Shown: positions 25,106 through 34,725, numbered from the stretch's first letter. The stretch is DNA of 64,000 nt from Desulfobulbaceae bacterium UBA2273 (GCA_002347095.1 DDWZ01000019.1:1-64000); one strand, 5' to 3'. Numbers and translations: made by a program. Notes: generated by a model not told the origin, from the sequence alone.

Positions 25106-25134
25106 ACTATAGAAGCCTTGCCGAGAGCTGTCAA
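25106..25134 (-). promoter_or_regulatory. Sigma-70 promoter of tRNA-Leu
   Basis: Read on the minus strand: TTGACA (25134-25129), 17 bases, then TATAGT (25111-25106), about 40 bases before the mature tRNA start. Near-consensus on both boxes. Confidence 0.8.
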
Positions 25135-25165
25135 GTCCTAAAGAACCAGTGCCCTCGTTGCTGTT

Positions 25166-25735
25166 TCAGTGGGAGGTTCCCAGGAAAATCTTCTGGAACC
25201 TGTAGAAGTAATCCACCCCAGACCACACCGTCATGAAGGCGGAAATATAGAGAATTCCCTTGCCCAGTTCGTGCAGGTAAGGGATGTCCACCACCCCCAG
25301 GGGAAAGATCAGCACGCAGAGCGCGGTGTACTGCAAAATACTCTTCAATTTGCCCATGCCGCTGGCCGCGATGACGATGCCCGATGAGGCCGCCACCCCC
25401 CGGAGCCCGGTGATCACCAGCTCCCGGGCCAGGATGATGAACACCAGCCAGGCCGGAATCTTGTCCATGGGGATTAGCATGATCAAGGCCGCACAGACCA
25501 GCACCTTGTCGGCCACCGGATCCATCAATTTGCCCAGGACTGTTTCGATTTTGTGCTTTCTGGCGTAATAGCCGTCCGCAAGATCGGTCAGCGCCCCGGT
25601 GAGGAAAAGCAGAAAGGCGAACAGGCTGACCCCGACGCTGGGCTGGGGATAGAGAAAAAAGAGCAGGACCGGCGCCACCGCAAAGCGGTAGCCGGTGAGC
25701 ATATTGGGAATGGTGAGGATCGCGTGTCGGCTCAT
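25166..25735 (-). CDS. pgsA: CDP-diacylglycerol-glycerol-3-phosphate 3-phosphatidyltransferase
   Basis: The 189-residue membrane enzyme makes phosphatidylglycerol phosphate. It carries the CDP-alcohol phosphotransferase motif D-G-x2-A-R-x8-G-x3-D-x3-D, seen from D-L-A-D-G-Y-Y-A-R through G-K-L-M-D-P-V-A-D. Several hydrophobic helices and the N-terminal T-I-P-N-M-L-T-G-Y-R are typical. The start is the ATG at 25735 (M-S-R-H-A-I-L-T-I-P-N); the longer open frame has no family similarity. The next gene upstream ends 5 bases earlier, suggesting cotranscription. Confidence 0.92.
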   Translation of the reverse strand: MSRHAILTIPNMLTGYRFAVAPVLLFFLYPQPSVGVSLFAFLLFLTGALTDLADGYYARKHKIETVLGKLMDPVADKVLVCAALIMLIPMDKIPAWLVFIILARELVITGLRGVAASSGIVIAASGMGKLKSILQYTALCVLIFPLGVVDIPYLHELGKGILYISAFMTVWSGVDYFYRFQKIFLGTSH

Positions 25736-25739
25736 GGTC

Positions 25740-26402
25740 TTAATTGGCCGCTCCCAGCCAGCGGGAGGAGGGAGAGGACGCGGCTGACATCTGCCGGTAG
25801 TGCTGAAGAACTCGTGCCACATACTGCTGGGTTTCCGGGATCAAGGGAATTCCCTGGGCGGCCTCAACCCTGTTTGGCCCGGCGTTGTAGGCGGCCAGGG
25901 CAAGTCTGATGTTGCCGCCGAACCTGGCCAGCATCTGGCGCAGGTAATTGGTGCCGCCGAAGATGTTTTCCTTGGGGTCGAAAGGGTTCCAGACATTCAG
26001 GTCGGCGGCGGTTCCCGGCATCAACTGCATGAGGCCCTGGGCTCCCTTGGAGGAAACGGCCATGCAGTCGAAGTTGGATTCGGTCTTGATCACGGCCTTG
26101 ATCAACAGGGGGTCCATTGCGTAGTGGCTGGCCGCCCTCTGGATATGCTCTTCATAGAGGCGCGGATCACCGGGCCGCGGCGACCTGCTCCCCCGGGAGT
26201 GCGGACGGACCACCCCGGCCTTGTAGCGAGGGTCATTGGGCACATTGGTGAAATGCACGGTGCCATGCTTGTCGACAAAGGTATAGATCGTCGCCCGGGC
26301 GGAATCCGGCACCAGCAGCATTGCCCAGACCAGCACGGCCAGGAGTCGTCCTGCCGCACGGGTTTTTCCCTTGTCTCCGTCTGTTTTCCGTGTCTGCGCC
26401 AT
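25740..26402 (-). CDS. Lytic transglycosylase (SLT fold) with DUF4124-type N-terminus
   Basis: The 220-residue secreted protein has a signal peptide (hydrophobic 19-32). A short DUF4124-like segment follows (T-I-Y-T-F-V-D-K-H-G-T-V-H-F-T-N), then the SLT domain with catalytic glutamate in I-K-T-E-S-N-F, Q-G-L-M-Q-L-M-P-G-T and A-L-A-A-Y-N-A-G-P. Such enzymes cleave peptidoglycan glycan strands in the periplasm. The start at 26402 is chosen because the signal peptide follows it; the longer frame is unrelated. Confidence 0.9.
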   Translation of the reverse strand: MAQTRKTDGDKGKTRAAGRLLAVLVWAMLLVPDSARATIYTFVDKHGTVHFTNVPNDPRYKAGVVRPHSRGSRSPRPGDPRLYEEHIQRAASHYAMDPLLIKAVIKTESNFDCMAVSSKGAQGLMQLMPGTAADLNVWNPFDPKENIFGGTNYLRQMLARFGGNIRLALAAYNAGPNRVEAAQGIPLIPETQQYVARVLQHYRQMSAASSPSSRWLGAAN

Positions 26403-26442
26403 GTTTTCGTCTCCGGGCAGATGCGCCTGCACCAACAGTATA

Positions 26443-27090
26443 CTACGCTTTTGCTCTTTTTTCCCAGTCGGCCAAAAATTGTTCCATGCCGAGGTCGGTG
26501 AGCGGATGCCGGGCAAGCTGGGCGATGACCTTGAAAGGGATCGTGGCGATATGGGCGCCCAGCAGGGCCGCATCCACCACGTGGATGGGGTTGCGGATGC
26601 TGGCGACGATCACCTCGGTGGCATAGCCGTAGTTGTCGTAGATGTTCATGATGTCGCTGATCAGATCCATGCCGTTCTGGGAGATATCGTCCAACCGGCC
26701 GACAAAGGGGCTTGCGTAGCTGGCTCCGGCCTTGGCGGCCATCAGGGCCTGGCTGGCGGAGAAGATCAGGGTCACATTGGTTCTGATTTTTTCATCGGCC
26801 AGCGTCTTCACCGCCTTGAGGCCTTCGGTGGTCATGGGGATTTTGATCACGATGTTCGAATGGATGGCGGCCAGCTCGCGGCCCTCGCGGACCATGCCCT
26901 CGGCGTCAAGCGCAATAACCTCGGCGCTGATCGGGCCATCGACTATCTTACAGATATCCTTGATGATCTCAACAAAGGGCTTATTTTCCCTGGCGATCAG
27001 CGAGGGGTTGGTGGTAACTCCGTCCACCATGCCCATGTCCACGGCTTTTTTGATTTCTTCCAGGTTGGCGGTATCAATGAAAAACTTCAT
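26443..27090 (-). CDS. fsa: Fructose-6-phosphate aldolase / small transaldolase
   Basis: The 215-residue single-domain protein belongs to the TalC/FSA subfamily. The start [10 protein letters not shown] is characteristic, the Schiff-base lysine lies in I-K-I-P-M-T near residue 85, and [10 protein letters not shown] follows. It either moves three-carbon units in the pentose phosphate pathway or cleaves fructose 6-phosphate; sequence alone does not decide. There is a good ribosome site (GGAGAG) before ATG 27090. Confidence 0.93.
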   Translation of the reverse strand: MKFFIDTANLEEIKKAVDMGMVDGVTTNPSLIARENKPFVEIIKDICKIVDGPISAEVIALDAEGMVREGRELAAIHSNIVIKIPMTTEGLKAVKTLADEKIRTNVTLIFSASQALMAAKAGASYASPFVGRLDDISQNGMDLISDIMNIYDNYGYATEVIVASIRNPIHVVDAALLGAHIATIPFKVIAQLARHPLTDLGMEQFLADWEKRAKA

Positions 27091-27133
27091 CTATTCTCTC
27101 CTACGGGATCATTTTTTTTAATGGGATTCGAAA

Positions 27134-27415
27134 TCAGCCGTTCTCCTGCCGATTTGTTGTCTGGGCGTCGCAATACATCTTCCGGCATTGTTCACTGCAA
27201 AAATATACAACTGTATCCCCATCTTGTAACACAATTGCCTGCCTTTTGGGAATATAGATATGGCAGACCGGGTCTTCCACCAGTTGGTCATGGGCGGCCA
27301 GTTCGCCTGAGCCCGTGGTTTTCCGGCCATTGCCGACGGTTTTTTTTCTCCGGCCGCCCGTCAGCAACCGGTACAGGACATAGAGAAAGAGCGCGTAGAT
27401 GAAAAGCTTAAACAC
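27134..27415 (-). CDS. Small membrane-anchored YHS-like metal-binding protein
   Basis: The 93-residue product starts at GTG 27415 with one transmembrane helix (residues 2-17). A basic linker follows and then a YHS/TRASH-like motif with D-P-V-C-H-I-Y and Y-F-C-S-E-Q-C-R. Such motifs bind metals. The GTG has a G-rich site and overlaps the folK end by 8 bases. A longer frame to 27502 only adds residues in folK's shadow. The function is unknown. Confidence 0.72.
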   Translation of the reverse strand: MFKLFIYALFLYVLYRLLTGGRRKKTVGNGRKTTGSGELAAHDQLVEDPVCHIYIPKRQAIVLQDGDTVVYFCSEQCRKMYCDAQTTNRQENG

Positions 27416-27926
27416 CGAAAGGCCCCCTGTTTCGCCACTCCTGCCGCTCCACCCCTGCCTGTGTCCCGAGTGCCCGGCAGAGCTCCAGGCTGGTTCGGGC
27501 AAGGAGCGGATGCACCTGCGCCGGAGCCACCTCCGCCAGGGGCGCCAGCACGAAAAGCCGGTCGGCGATCCGCGGATGGGGCACGGTCAGGGTTGGGCTG
27601 TCCATTCTCAGGTCTCCGTAGTAGAGCAGGTCCAGGTCAACGGGTCTGTCTTTGGTCAGGGCGCGATCCCGGCCCATTTTGGTTTCGATGGCAAGCATGG
27701 CGGCCAGCAGCTCGGTGGGCGACAGGGTGGTGAAGATTTCGCCCACGGCATTGGTGAACCAGTGGTCCGTGGCCAGGCCGACAGGTTGTGTCCGGTACGG
27801 GCTGGAGAGCCGGATCAGGCTGATTCCCGCCACCTGGCCCAACCGTTGCCAGGCCTCGAGCAGGTTGGCCTGGCCATCGCCGAGATTGGAGCCCAGGCCG
27901 ATAAAGGCTTGTTGCCGGTTTGCCAT
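27408..27926 (-). CDS. folK: 2-amino-4-hydroxy-6-hydroxymethyldihydropteridine diphosphokinase
   Basis: The 172-residue enzyme transfers pyrophosphate from ATP to the pterin in folate synthesis. Motifs seen are F-I-G-L-G-S-N-L-G near the start, S-S-P-Y-R-T-Q-P-V-G, and the signature K-D-R-P-V-D-L-D-L-L-Y-Y-G followed by V-P-H-P-R-I. Length is normal for HPPK. A G-rich palindromic repeat lies upstream of it. Confidence 0.95.
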   Translation of the reverse strand: MANRQQAFIGLGSNLGDGQANLLEAWQRLGQVAGISLIRLSSPYRTQPVGLATDHWFTNAVGEIFTTLSPTELLAAMLAIETKMGRDRALTKDRPVDLDLLYYGDLRMDSPTLTVPHPRIADRLFVLAPLAEVAPAQVHPLLARTSLELCRALGTQAGVERQEWRNRGPFGV

Positions 27927-27942
27927 GGAGCCTCGTGCAATT

Positions 27943-28079
27943 CTTCCAAATTGACTCCCCCTCCCTTGACGGGAGGGGGTTGGGGGGAGGGTGAAGTTGC
28001 AACCTGCCGCTCCAGGTGTTTCACCCCTCTCCCTAACCCTCCCCCCAGGGGGAGGGGATTTTGGGGACTTTTGGAAGAA
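27943..28079. repeat. G-rich palindromic repeat, copy 1
   Basis: A 137-bp inverted repeat whose outer arms are CTTCCAAA and TTTGGAAG. The inner blocks are CTCCCTTGACGGGAGGGGG on the left and CCCTCTCCCTAACCCTCCCC on the right. A close relative lies at 43769-43916, sharing the left block, GTGAAGT(T/C)GCAACCTGCC and the right block. It fills most of the gap between dapB and folK. Confidence 0.85.
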
Positions 28080-28143
28080 ACTCCTAAGCCGCCATTGGTC
28101 GGCATAAGGGGCCGCGTAACGAAATAATCATTTCGTACGGCCC

Positions 28144-28953
28144 CTAAATATCCTGCAAGCCCAGCACGTCGAACATGGTGTAGAGGCCGTTGGGCTGGTT
28201 CACCACCCAAGCGGCGGCCAGGGCCGCGCCACGGGCGAAGTTGTCCCGGCTGTGGGCGCGGTGGCTGAGTTCCAGTCTCTCCCCTGCCCCGGCAAAATAC
28301 ACGGTGTGTTCGCCCACGATGTCCCCGGCCCGGATGGTCTGGATGCCGATCTCCTTGTCGGTGCGCTCGCCGATCATGCCGTGGCGGGAATACACCCCCA
28401 CCTCGGCCAGGTTGCGGTGCACGCCTTCGGCCACCATCTCGCCGAGTTTCAGGGCCGTGCCGCTGGGCGCGTCCTTTTTCATCCGGTGGTGGGCCTCGAC
28501 GATTTCGATATCGTAGGCATCGCCCAGCAGGGCTGCCATCTTGCGGGCGATTTTGAACAGGACATTGACCCCCACCGCCATGTTGGGCGACTGGACGCAG
28601 GGGAAATTTTTGCTCAACTCTTTAAGCTCGGCCAGATTATCGGCGGTCAGGCCGGTGGTCCCGATGACCATGGCCTTTTTTGCCTGGGCCGCCTTGCGGG
28701 CCAGGGCCATGGTGGCCTCGTGGAAGGTGAAGTCGATAACCACCTCGCCCTGGTCCTTCACCGCCTCGAAGCTGTCCGCCACGGTAACGCCCAGTGCGCC
28801 GATGCCGGCCAGCTCGCCGAGATCCTTGCCAAGCTCCGGGCCATCGGGCCGTTCAAAGCCTCCGGCCAGGGTCAACCCTTCCTGCTGGTGCACCATATAG
28901 CTGATCCGGCGGCCCATACGGCCTGCGGCCCCGGCGACAATAACCTTGGTCAT
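28144..28953 (-). CDS. dapB: 4-hydroxy-tetrahydrodipicolinate reductase
   Basis: The 269-residue enzyme reduces dihydrodipicolinate in lysine and diaminopimelate synthesis. The Rossmann motif V-A-G-A-A-G-R-M-G-R-R is at the start, and the signature E-A-H-H-R-M-K-K-D-A-P-S-G-T-A is near residue 155. It lies 10 bases after dapA on the same strand, as the last gene of the lysA-dapF-dapA-dapB run. Confidence 0.95.
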   Translation of the reverse strand: MTKVIVAGAAGRMGRRISYMVHQQEGLTLAGGFERPDGPELGKDLGELAGIGALGVTVADSFEAVKDQGEVVIDFTFHEATMALARKAAQAKKAMVIGTTGLTADNLAELKELSKNFPCVQSPNMAVGVNVLFKIARKMAALLGDAYDIEIVEAHHRMKKDAPSGTALKLGEMVAEGVHRNLAEVGVYSRHGMIGERTDKEIGIQTIRAGDIVGEHTVYFAGAGERLELSHRAHSRDNFARGAALAAAWVVNQPNGLYTMFDVLGLQDI

Positions 28954-28963
28954 AACAGTCTCC

Positions 28964-29848
28964 TTATAGCAGCCCGCAGTCGGCCAGAACCTTCCTGAGC
29001 TTCTCGGTGCTTGCCTCGCTCATCTTGTACAGAGGCAGACGCGGGGCGCTGTTTTTGATCTTGCCCATGAGCGCCAGGGCCGTCTTGGCCGGGGTCGGGT
29101 TGGTCTCGATGAACATCGCGCCCATGAGCGGGAAGAGCTTGTAATGCAGCTTGCGGGCCTTGACAAAATCACCGGCCAGGGCTGCGTCCATCATCTGCGC
29201 CATGCCCTTGGGGTCCACGTTGGAGGTCACCGAGATGACCCCGGCGCCGCCGATGGCCACGGTGGCCATGCAGGTAAAATCGTCGCCGGACAGCACCGCG
29301 AAATTTTTGGGGCAGAGGCGGATGACCTGGCTGATCTGGTTGAGATCCGCGGTGGCCTCTTTCACCCCGACGATGTTTTTGATCTTGGCGCAGCGGGCCA
29401 CGGTCTCGGGCAGCATGTTGACGCTGGTCCGGCTGGGCACGTTGTAGAGGATGATGGGGATGTCCACCGCCTCGGCCACTGCCTTGAAATGCTGGTAGAG
29501 CCCTTCCTGGGTAGGCTTGTTGTAATAGGGCGTGATCATCAGGGCGCCGTCGGCCCCCGCGGCTTTGGCGGCCCGGGTCAGCTCGATGGATTCGCTCGTG
29601 GAGTTGGAGCCGGTTCCGGCCAGCACCGGCACCCGGCCCTTGACGGTCTTGATGGTCAGCTCCACCACCCGGTGGTGCTCCTCATGGGTCAAGGTGGCGG
29701 ACTCGCCGGTGGTGCCGCAGGGCACGATGCCGTGGGTGCCGTTCTTGATCTGGAACTCGATGAGATCCTTCAAGCCCTTTTCATCGAGCTTGCCGTCCTT
29801 GGTAAAGGGCGTGACAATGGCCACATAGGCGCCGCGAAACTTGTTCAT
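28964..29848 (-). CDS. dapA: 4-hydroxy-tetrahydrodipicolinate synthase
   Basis: The 294-residue TIM-barrel aldolase condenses pyruvate with aspartate semialdehyde. It shows C-G-T-T-G-E-S-A-T-L, Y-N-V-P-S-R-T (catalytic Tyr) and V-G-V-K-E-A-T, with the Schiff-base lysine near residue 161. Length is standard. ATG 29848 follows an AGGAGG site. It sits between dapF and dapB in the diaminopimelate operon. Confidence 0.96.
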   Translation of the reverse strand: MNKFRGAYVAIVTPFTKDGKLDEKGLKDLIEFQIKNGTHGIVPCGTTGESATLTHEEHHRVVELTIKTVKGRVPVLAGTGSNSTSESIELTRAAKAAGADGALMITPYYNKPTQEGLYQHFKAVAEAVDIPIILYNVPSRTSVNMLPETVARCAKIKNIVGVKEATADLNQISQVIRLCPKNFAVLSGDDFTCMATVAIGGAGVISVTSNVDPKGMAQMMDAALAGDFVKARKLHYKLFPLMGAMFIETNPTPAKTALALMGKIKNSAPRLPLYKMSEASTEKLRKVLADCGLL

Positions 29849-29900
29849 ACCTTCCTCCTGCTTCCTTATTATCGCTCAAACACGAAAAGGGCGCGCAGCC

Positions 29901-30743
29901 CTATGATTTCTTCCGTACCGCTTCGGCGTGCAGTCGGCCTTCGTAGATAAAATTGGCCGGTCCTTCCAGATAGACGTCGTTAATCTCCTGCCCAACAAGG
30001 GCGTAATGGATGATCAGCTGCTCGCCCCCGGAGGTAGTCACCGTCACCGGCGGGTGCACCTGGCCGAGCAGCCCGGCGATGACGGCCGAGGACACCGCCC
30101 CGGTGCCGCAGGCCAGGGTTTCCCCTTCGACCCCGCGCTCGTAGGTGCGGACGATCAGTCCGTTGCCACCCTGTTTTTGCACGAAATTGACATTGGTCCC
30201 GGCGGGCTGGAAGTGCTCGTGGAAGCGGATCGCCCTCCCCCACTCCATAACCGGGGCCTGGTGGATGTCCTCCATGAAGAGCACGGCGTGGGGCACCCCG
30301 GTGTTGAGGCTGTGCACCACCTGCTCCTCTCCGTTGACCATGAGCTTCTCGTGCAGCCTTAGATTGGTGGGCGCGGTCATCTTGAGCTTGACCGACTGGC
30401 CTGTCACCTCGGCCTCGATGATTCCGGCCACGGTCTCAAAGCGCATCCGCGCAGGTGCTATGCCCAAAGCAAAGGCAAAGCGGGCGGCGCAGCGGGCGCC
30501 GTTGCCGCACATCTCGGCCCAACTGCCGTCAGCGTTTAAAAACTGCCAGCGGAAATCCGCGGCCTCGCTGTTTTCGATCAAGATCAGGCCGTCGGCGCCC
30601 ACGGAAACCCGCCGTTCGCACACCGCCTTGGCAAAACCGGGCATCTCTTCCCGGCTCAAAAACGGGGTGCGGTGGTCGATGAGGATGAAGTCATTGCCGG
30701 TGCCGCTCATCTTGGTGAAATCAATGGGAAACTGCATGGTCAT
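29901..30743 (-). CDS. dapF: Diaminopimelate epimerase
   Basis: The 280-residue enzyme interconverts LL- and meso-diaminopimelate. The two catalytic cysteines are in M-C-G-N-G-A-R-C and L-A-C-G-T-G-A. F-T-K-M-S-G-T-G-N-D-F is the usual N-terminus. Its ATG overlaps the lysA stop by 4 bases, so translation is coupled. Confidence 0.96.
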   Translation of the reverse strand: MTMQFPIDFTKMSGTGNDFILIDHRTPFLSREEMPGFAKAVCERRVSVGADGLILIENSEAADFRWQFLNADGSWAEMCGNGARCAARFAFALGIAPARMRFETVAGIIEAEVTGQSVKLKMTAPTNLRLHEKLMVNGEEQVVHSLNTGVPHAVLFMEDIHQAPVMEWGRAIRFHEHFQPAGTNVNFVQKQGGNGLIVRTYERGVEGETLACGTGAVSSAVIAGLLGQVHPPVTVTTSGGEQLIIHYALVGQEINDVYLEGPANFIYEGRLHAEAVRKKS

Positions 30744-32002
30744 GCGCCCTGCTTGAGAAAGTCAGGGATGCTTTCCCCCTGGATCAGGGTTTCATAGGTT
30801 TCCCTGGCCCGGATCACATGAAAACCGTCCCCATGCACCAGCACCTCGGCCACCCGGGGCCGGGAGTTGTAGTTGGAGGACATGGAAAAGCCGTACGCCC
30901 CGGCGCTCATCACGGCCAGGAGATCATCGGCCTCCACATTGGGCATGGCTCGTTCCCGGGCGAGAAAATCGCCGGTTTCGCAGATCGGTCCCACCACGTC
31001 GGCAATCGCCTGCTCCCGGCCGGGTTGCTCCACGGCCTGGATGTGATGGAAGGCGTCGTAGAGGCTTGGGCGGGCCAGGTCGTTCATCCCGGCATCGACG
31101 ATGATGAATTTCTTGAGCCCTTCCTTGGTGTAGAGCACCTTGGTCACCAGCGCCCCGGCATTGCCCACCAAAACGCGGCCCGGTTCGAGCACCAGGGTGC
31201 AGGCAAGGCCTGCCAGCTCCTGCTTGATGGCCTGGGCATACTCCGCTGGCTCGGGCGGCTCCTCACCGTTGTAACGGATGCCCAAGCCCCCGCCCAGGTC
31301 AAGATGGGTGATGGTGATTCCCTGCTCACCGAGCTGCCCGATGAACCCCTTCACCTTGGCCAGCGATTCGACAAAGGGGGAGACTACAGTGAGCTGGGAG
31401 CCGATGTGGCAGCTCACGCCCTTGATTTCGATATTGGGCAGCTTGCTGGCCGCAAGATAGACCCGCAGCGCCTCACCGATGGGGATGCCGAACTTGTTCT
31501 TTGCCAAGCCGGTGGAGATATAGGCGTGGGTCTTTGGGTCCACATCCGGATTCACCCGGAAGGAGACCGGGGCCTTGAGCCCCATGCCCGCCGCCACCGT
31601 CTGGATCTGGGCCAGCTCCTGCTCGGATTCCACATTGAGCATGAGGATGCCTGCGGAAAGGGCCTCGCGGATCTCGACAGCGGTTTTACCCACCCCCGAA
31701 TAGACGATCTTTGCGGGATCAACCCCGGCGGTGCGTGCCCGGAACAGCTCGCCTCCGGAGACGATATCCGTGCCGCCGCCAAGGGAGGCAAAAAGGCGGA
31801 GGATGGCGATGTTGGCGCAGGACTTGGCCGCAAAGCAGGTGATATGGGGGATGTCTGCAAAGGCGCGGTCAAAGGCGGCAAAATGGCGGCTCAGGGTGGC
31901 GGAGCTGTACAGATAGAAGGGAGTGCCCACCGCTGCTGCCACGACTGGCACGGGAACATCCTCGCACTGCAGGGTGTCATTTTTGTACTGAAAATCATGC
32001 AT
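30740..32002 (-). CDS. lysA: Diaminopimelate decarboxylase
   Basis: The 420-residue PLP enzyme makes lysine from meso-diaminopimelate. The PLP lysine is in C-F-A-A-K-S-C-A-N, followed by G-T-D-I-V-S-G-G-E, C-H-I-G-S-Q-L and the C-terminal C-E-T-G-D motif. It is the first gene of the lysA-dapF-dapA-dapB group. A 170-bp inverted-repeat region separates it from the preceding fibronectin-type gene. Confidence 0.96.
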   Translation of the reverse strand: MHDFQYKNDTLQCEDVPVPVVAAAVGTPFYLYSSATLSRHFAAFDRAFADIPHITCFAAKSCANIAILRLFASLGGGTDIVSGGELFRARTAGVDPAKIVYSGVGKTAVEIREALSAGILMLNVESEQELAQIQTVAAGMGLKAPVSFRVNPDVDPKTHAYISTGLAKNKFGIPIGEALRVYLAASKLPNIEIKGVSCHIGSQLTVVSPFVESLAKVKGFIGQLGEQGITITHLDLGGGLGIRYNGEEPPEPAEYAQAIKQELAGLACTLVLEPGRVLVGNAGALVTKVLYTKEGLKKFIIVDAGMNDLARPSLYDAFHHIQAVEQPGREQAIADVVGPICETGDFLARERAMPNVEADDLLAVMSAGAYGFSMSSNYNSRPRVAEVLVHGDGFHVIRARETYETLIQGESIPDFLKQGA

Positions 32003-32035
32003 GGTTCGTTATACCGTCCGTTTTGCCACGAAACC

Positions 32036-32205
32036 CACGAAAGAACACGAAAGGGTTTTATGGATTATTCCGTTTTATTGCCTGGTCTGCCAGATTCTGT
32101 AGTTGTAGACCGGTTCTTTCTTTGCCTGCTTGGAAAAACCGTGTTTTCCCAGCCGTGAAAAACCAACCTTCCCAGTTCCACCACCCATTTTCGCGTTCTT
32201 TCGTG
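32036..32205. repeat. Inverted repeat region between lysA and the Fn3 lipoprotein gene
   Basis: The outer arms are CACGAAAGAACACGAAA (32036-32052) and its complement with one mismatch (32189-32205). The interior contains smaller palindromic pieces around GGAAAAACCGTG. No gene is visible. It could be a small non-autonomous element; I see no second copy in the window. Confidence 0.6.
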
Positions 32206-32257
32206 AGTTGATCGGCACTGCTGCCGATAATTGACACGTGGCAAAAAAACAGCCTTG

Positions 32258-33322
32258 TTACTCCGCCACCTCGTAGGTGGCTTCCATGGAGTAGGTGCTT
32301 TCGTTGGCAGGCCTGGCCTGGTCAAAGGCGGTGACCGAATAATACCAGAGCCCTCTTTCCTTGGGCGGTTTTGCATCCTCAAAGGAAAGGCCTGCCCCGT
32401 CCACCTGGCCGATGGGTTCCGGGGTCGCGCTCTTGGCTGCGCGGCGGTAGATGCGAAAGCCTGCCAGATCGGGTTCGGCAACCGTCTCCCAGAGAATCTT
32501 GACCCCGGTGCCGCTGGCCACGGCGCGCACCTTTTGGGGCGGCGCCGGAGGGGTGAGGTCGCGCGGCGTTGCGCTCAAGGGCTCACTGGTCATTCCTGCC
32601 GCCATGGTCTCCGCATGCAGCCGCATGGCCCGCACCTTGTAGACGTAGGCTTTGCCATTGCGCAGTCCTTTATCCGTAAAGGTCAAACCCTCGCTCAGTC
32701 CGCCCGGCATTTCGGTAAACGTCTCGCCGCCATCGGTCGAGCGGAAAACCTGATAACGGATGGGATCGGAAACCGGGGTCCCATCCAACAGCCCCGCAGG
32801 CGCTTGCCAGCGCAGGGTAATGGCCTTGTCGCTTTCTTCGACCGTGAAATTGAGAGGCGCAAGGAGGGGGGTATCCCAGACCACCGAAACGGTGTTGGAA
32901 TCATCGCTGCTGACAAACCAGCCCGCCTTGCTGCGCACCCGGTACACATAGCGGTGATTGGGCCTGAGCAGGGTTTCCTCGTAGAAAACCTTGCCCTTGT
33001 CGCTGCTCTCCGCCCTGATCTCGATGGAAGGCCCAAAGGGGATGGGGCAGTCGGCGCAGTAATCCTTGACCGGGATAACCGCGCGCAACAGCTCGAATTT
33101 TTCAATCCGGTACGGCAGCCGGTCGCCCTGCACGGTTGCCCGGGGATAGGACCAGTTGAGCGTTACCCCTTTTTCGTCAAGCTGATAGCTCAAGTCGCTG
33201 ATGGGCGCTGGCATAACCGTGTCGGGCGGCACTGGCCGGGTCTTCTTGCCGCAGCCGGACAAAGCGACGAGCGCGACCAAGGCGAGGGCAAAAATGCGTA
33301 TCCGGACAGTTTCAGGCTTCAT
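32258..33322 (-). CDS. Lipoprotein with fibronectin type III-like domains
   Basis: The 354-residue product has a lipoprotein signal (A-L-S-G-C near residue 23). Three Fn3-like beta domains follow, each starting with a P-x-P-I-S-D-L or P-L-N-F-T-V type strand and containing V-T-L-N-W-S or I-T-L-R-W-Q and Y-x-Y-x-V-R (Y-V-Y-R-V-R, Y-V-Y-K-V-R). Its ATG overlaps the argH stop (ATGA), so it is read after argH. Similar lipoproteins next to argH are common in this lineage, but I know of no function. The frame runs open far upstream in argH's shadow; the signal peptide fixes the start. Confidence 0.8.
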   Translation of the reverse strand: MKPETVRIRIFALALVALVALSGCGKKTRPVPPDTVMPAPISDLSYQLDEKGVTLNWSYPRATVQGDRLPYRIEKFELLRAVIPVKDYCADCPIPFGPSIEIRAESSDKGKVFYEETLLRPNHRYVYRVRSKAGWFVSSDDSNTVSVVWDTPLLAPLNFTVEESDKAITLRWQAPAGLLDGTPVSDPIRYQVFRSTDGGETFTEMPGGLSEGLTFTDKGLRNGKAYVYKVRAMRLHAETMAAGMTSEPLSATPRDLTPPAPPQKVRAVASGTGVKILWETVAEPDLAGFRIYRRAAKSATPEPIGQVDGAGLSFEDAKPPKERGLWYYSVTAFDQARPANESTYSMEATYEVAE

Positions 33323-34725
33323 GCCGTTATCCCCATCTCTTTTTCCGCCCGTTTCAAGGCCTTGGCCACCATCTTGCCCGAGGTGCCGCCCAGGGAGATT
33401 CTGCTTGCAACCGAGCCCTCGATGGAGAGCACCTTGAAAACATCTCCCTCGATGACCTCGGAGAATTTTTGCAGCTCCTGGACGGTCAATTCGGTGAGTT
33501 CCTTGCCCTTGCTTATGCAAAAGGCTACGGTGCGGCCGACAATGGCGTGGGCCTGGCGGAAGGGGATATTTTTGAGCACCAGATAATCCGCCAGATCGGT
33601 GGCGGTCATGTAGCCGCCGCCAAGGCCTTTGGCCAGCCGCGCCGCGTTGAACTTCAGGTTGCCGAGCAATTGGGCCATGATCGCCACGGACTGGGAAACC
33701 GTGTCCACCGTGTCGAACAGCGGCTCCTTGTCTTCCTGGAGGTCGCGGTTGTAGGTCATGGGCAGACCCTTGACCAGCATCAAGAGGCTCATGAGATTGC
33801 CCACCACCCTGCCGCTCTTGCCCCGGATCAGCTCGGGGATATCCGGGTTCTTTTTCTGGGGCATGATGGAGCTGCCGGTGCAGAAGCTGTCCGCCAGGGT
33901 CACGAAGGAAAACTCCTCGGTGGTCCAGAGGACCAGCTCCTCGGACAACCGGCTCAGGTGGATCTGCACCAGGCTGGCCGCGGACATGAACTCGATGATG
34001 AAATCGCGGTCCCCCACTGTGTCCATGCTGTTGGCGGTGACCTTGGGGAAATCCAGCTCCTTGGCAACAAACTCGCGGTCGATGGGCAAGCCGGTCCCGG
34101 CCAGGGCCGCAGCGCCCAAGGGCATGACATTGATTCTTTTTAAGGCATCGCTGAGCCGTTCCCGGTCGCGGCCGAACATCTCGTAGTAGGCCAGCAGATG
34201 GTGCGCCACCAAAACCGGCTGGGCCCGCTGCAAGTGGGTGTAGCCCGGCATCACCGCATGCTGGTATTTCCTGGCCAGCACCACAAAGGCTTTTTGCAGC
34301 CCGGCCAGCAGCTCGATGAGGTTGCGGCATTCCTCCCGGAGATACAGACGTACATCCAGGGCCACCTGGTCGTTACGGCTGCGGGCGGTGTGCAGCTTTT
34401 CCCCGGCCGGGCCGATCTTTTCCACCAGGGATTTTTCGATGTTCATGTGGATGTCTTCAAGCTCGGGCCTGAAGACAAACGTCCCATTTTCGATCTCCCG
34501 CTCGATCTGGCCTAACCCCTTGACGATCTGGTCCCGCTCCTTGGCGCTGATCAACCCCTGCTTGGCGAGCATCTTGGCGTGCGCCCGGCTGCCGGCGATG
34601 TCGTGCCTGTACAGTCTGGCGTCGTAGTGGATGGAGGCGGTAAAAGCCGCCACCGAAGCGGCGGTCTTTTCCGCGAACCTGCCGCCCCACAGTGCCTGGT
34701 TATGGGTGTTTCCTGCCGAAGACAT
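33319..34725 (-). CDS. argH: Argininosuccinate lyase
   Basis: The 468-residue enzyme splits argininosuccinate into arginine and fumarate. The fumarase-superfamily signature [12 protein letters not shown] is present near residue 290, with T-A-R-S-R-N-D-Q-V near 110 and H-T-H-L-like [10 protein letters not shown]. It is separated from argG by a 150-bp gap that holds copy B of the palindromic element. Confidence 0.96.
   Translation of the reverse strand: MSSAGNTHNQALWGGRFAEKTAASVAAFTASIHYDARLYRHDIAGSRAHAKMLAKQGLISAKERDQIVKGLGQIEREIENGTFVFRPELEDIHMNIEKSLVEKIGPAGEKLHTARSRNDQVALDVRLYLREECRNLIELLAGLQKAFVVLARKYQHAVMPGYTHLQRAQPVLVAHHLLAYYEMFGRDRERLSDALKRINVMPLGAAALAGTGLPIDREFVAKELDFPKVTANSMDTVGDRDFIIEFMSAASLVQIHLSRLSEELVLWTTEEFSFVTLADSFCTGSSIMPQKKNPDIPELIRGKSGRVVGNLMSLLMLVKGLPMTYNRDLQEDKEPLFDTVDTVSQSVAIMAQLLGNLKFNAARLAKGLGGGYMTATDLADYLVLKNIPFRQAHAIVGRTVAFCISKGKELTELTVQELQKFSEVIEGDVFKVLSIEGSVASRISLGGTSGKMVAKALKRAEKEMGITA

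Noticed and set aside
32258..34330. A 690-codon frame joining part of argH to the fibronectin-type lipoprotein
   Set aside because: argH fills the upstream part in another frame with clear motifs. The lipoprotein signal at 33322 marks the true start.
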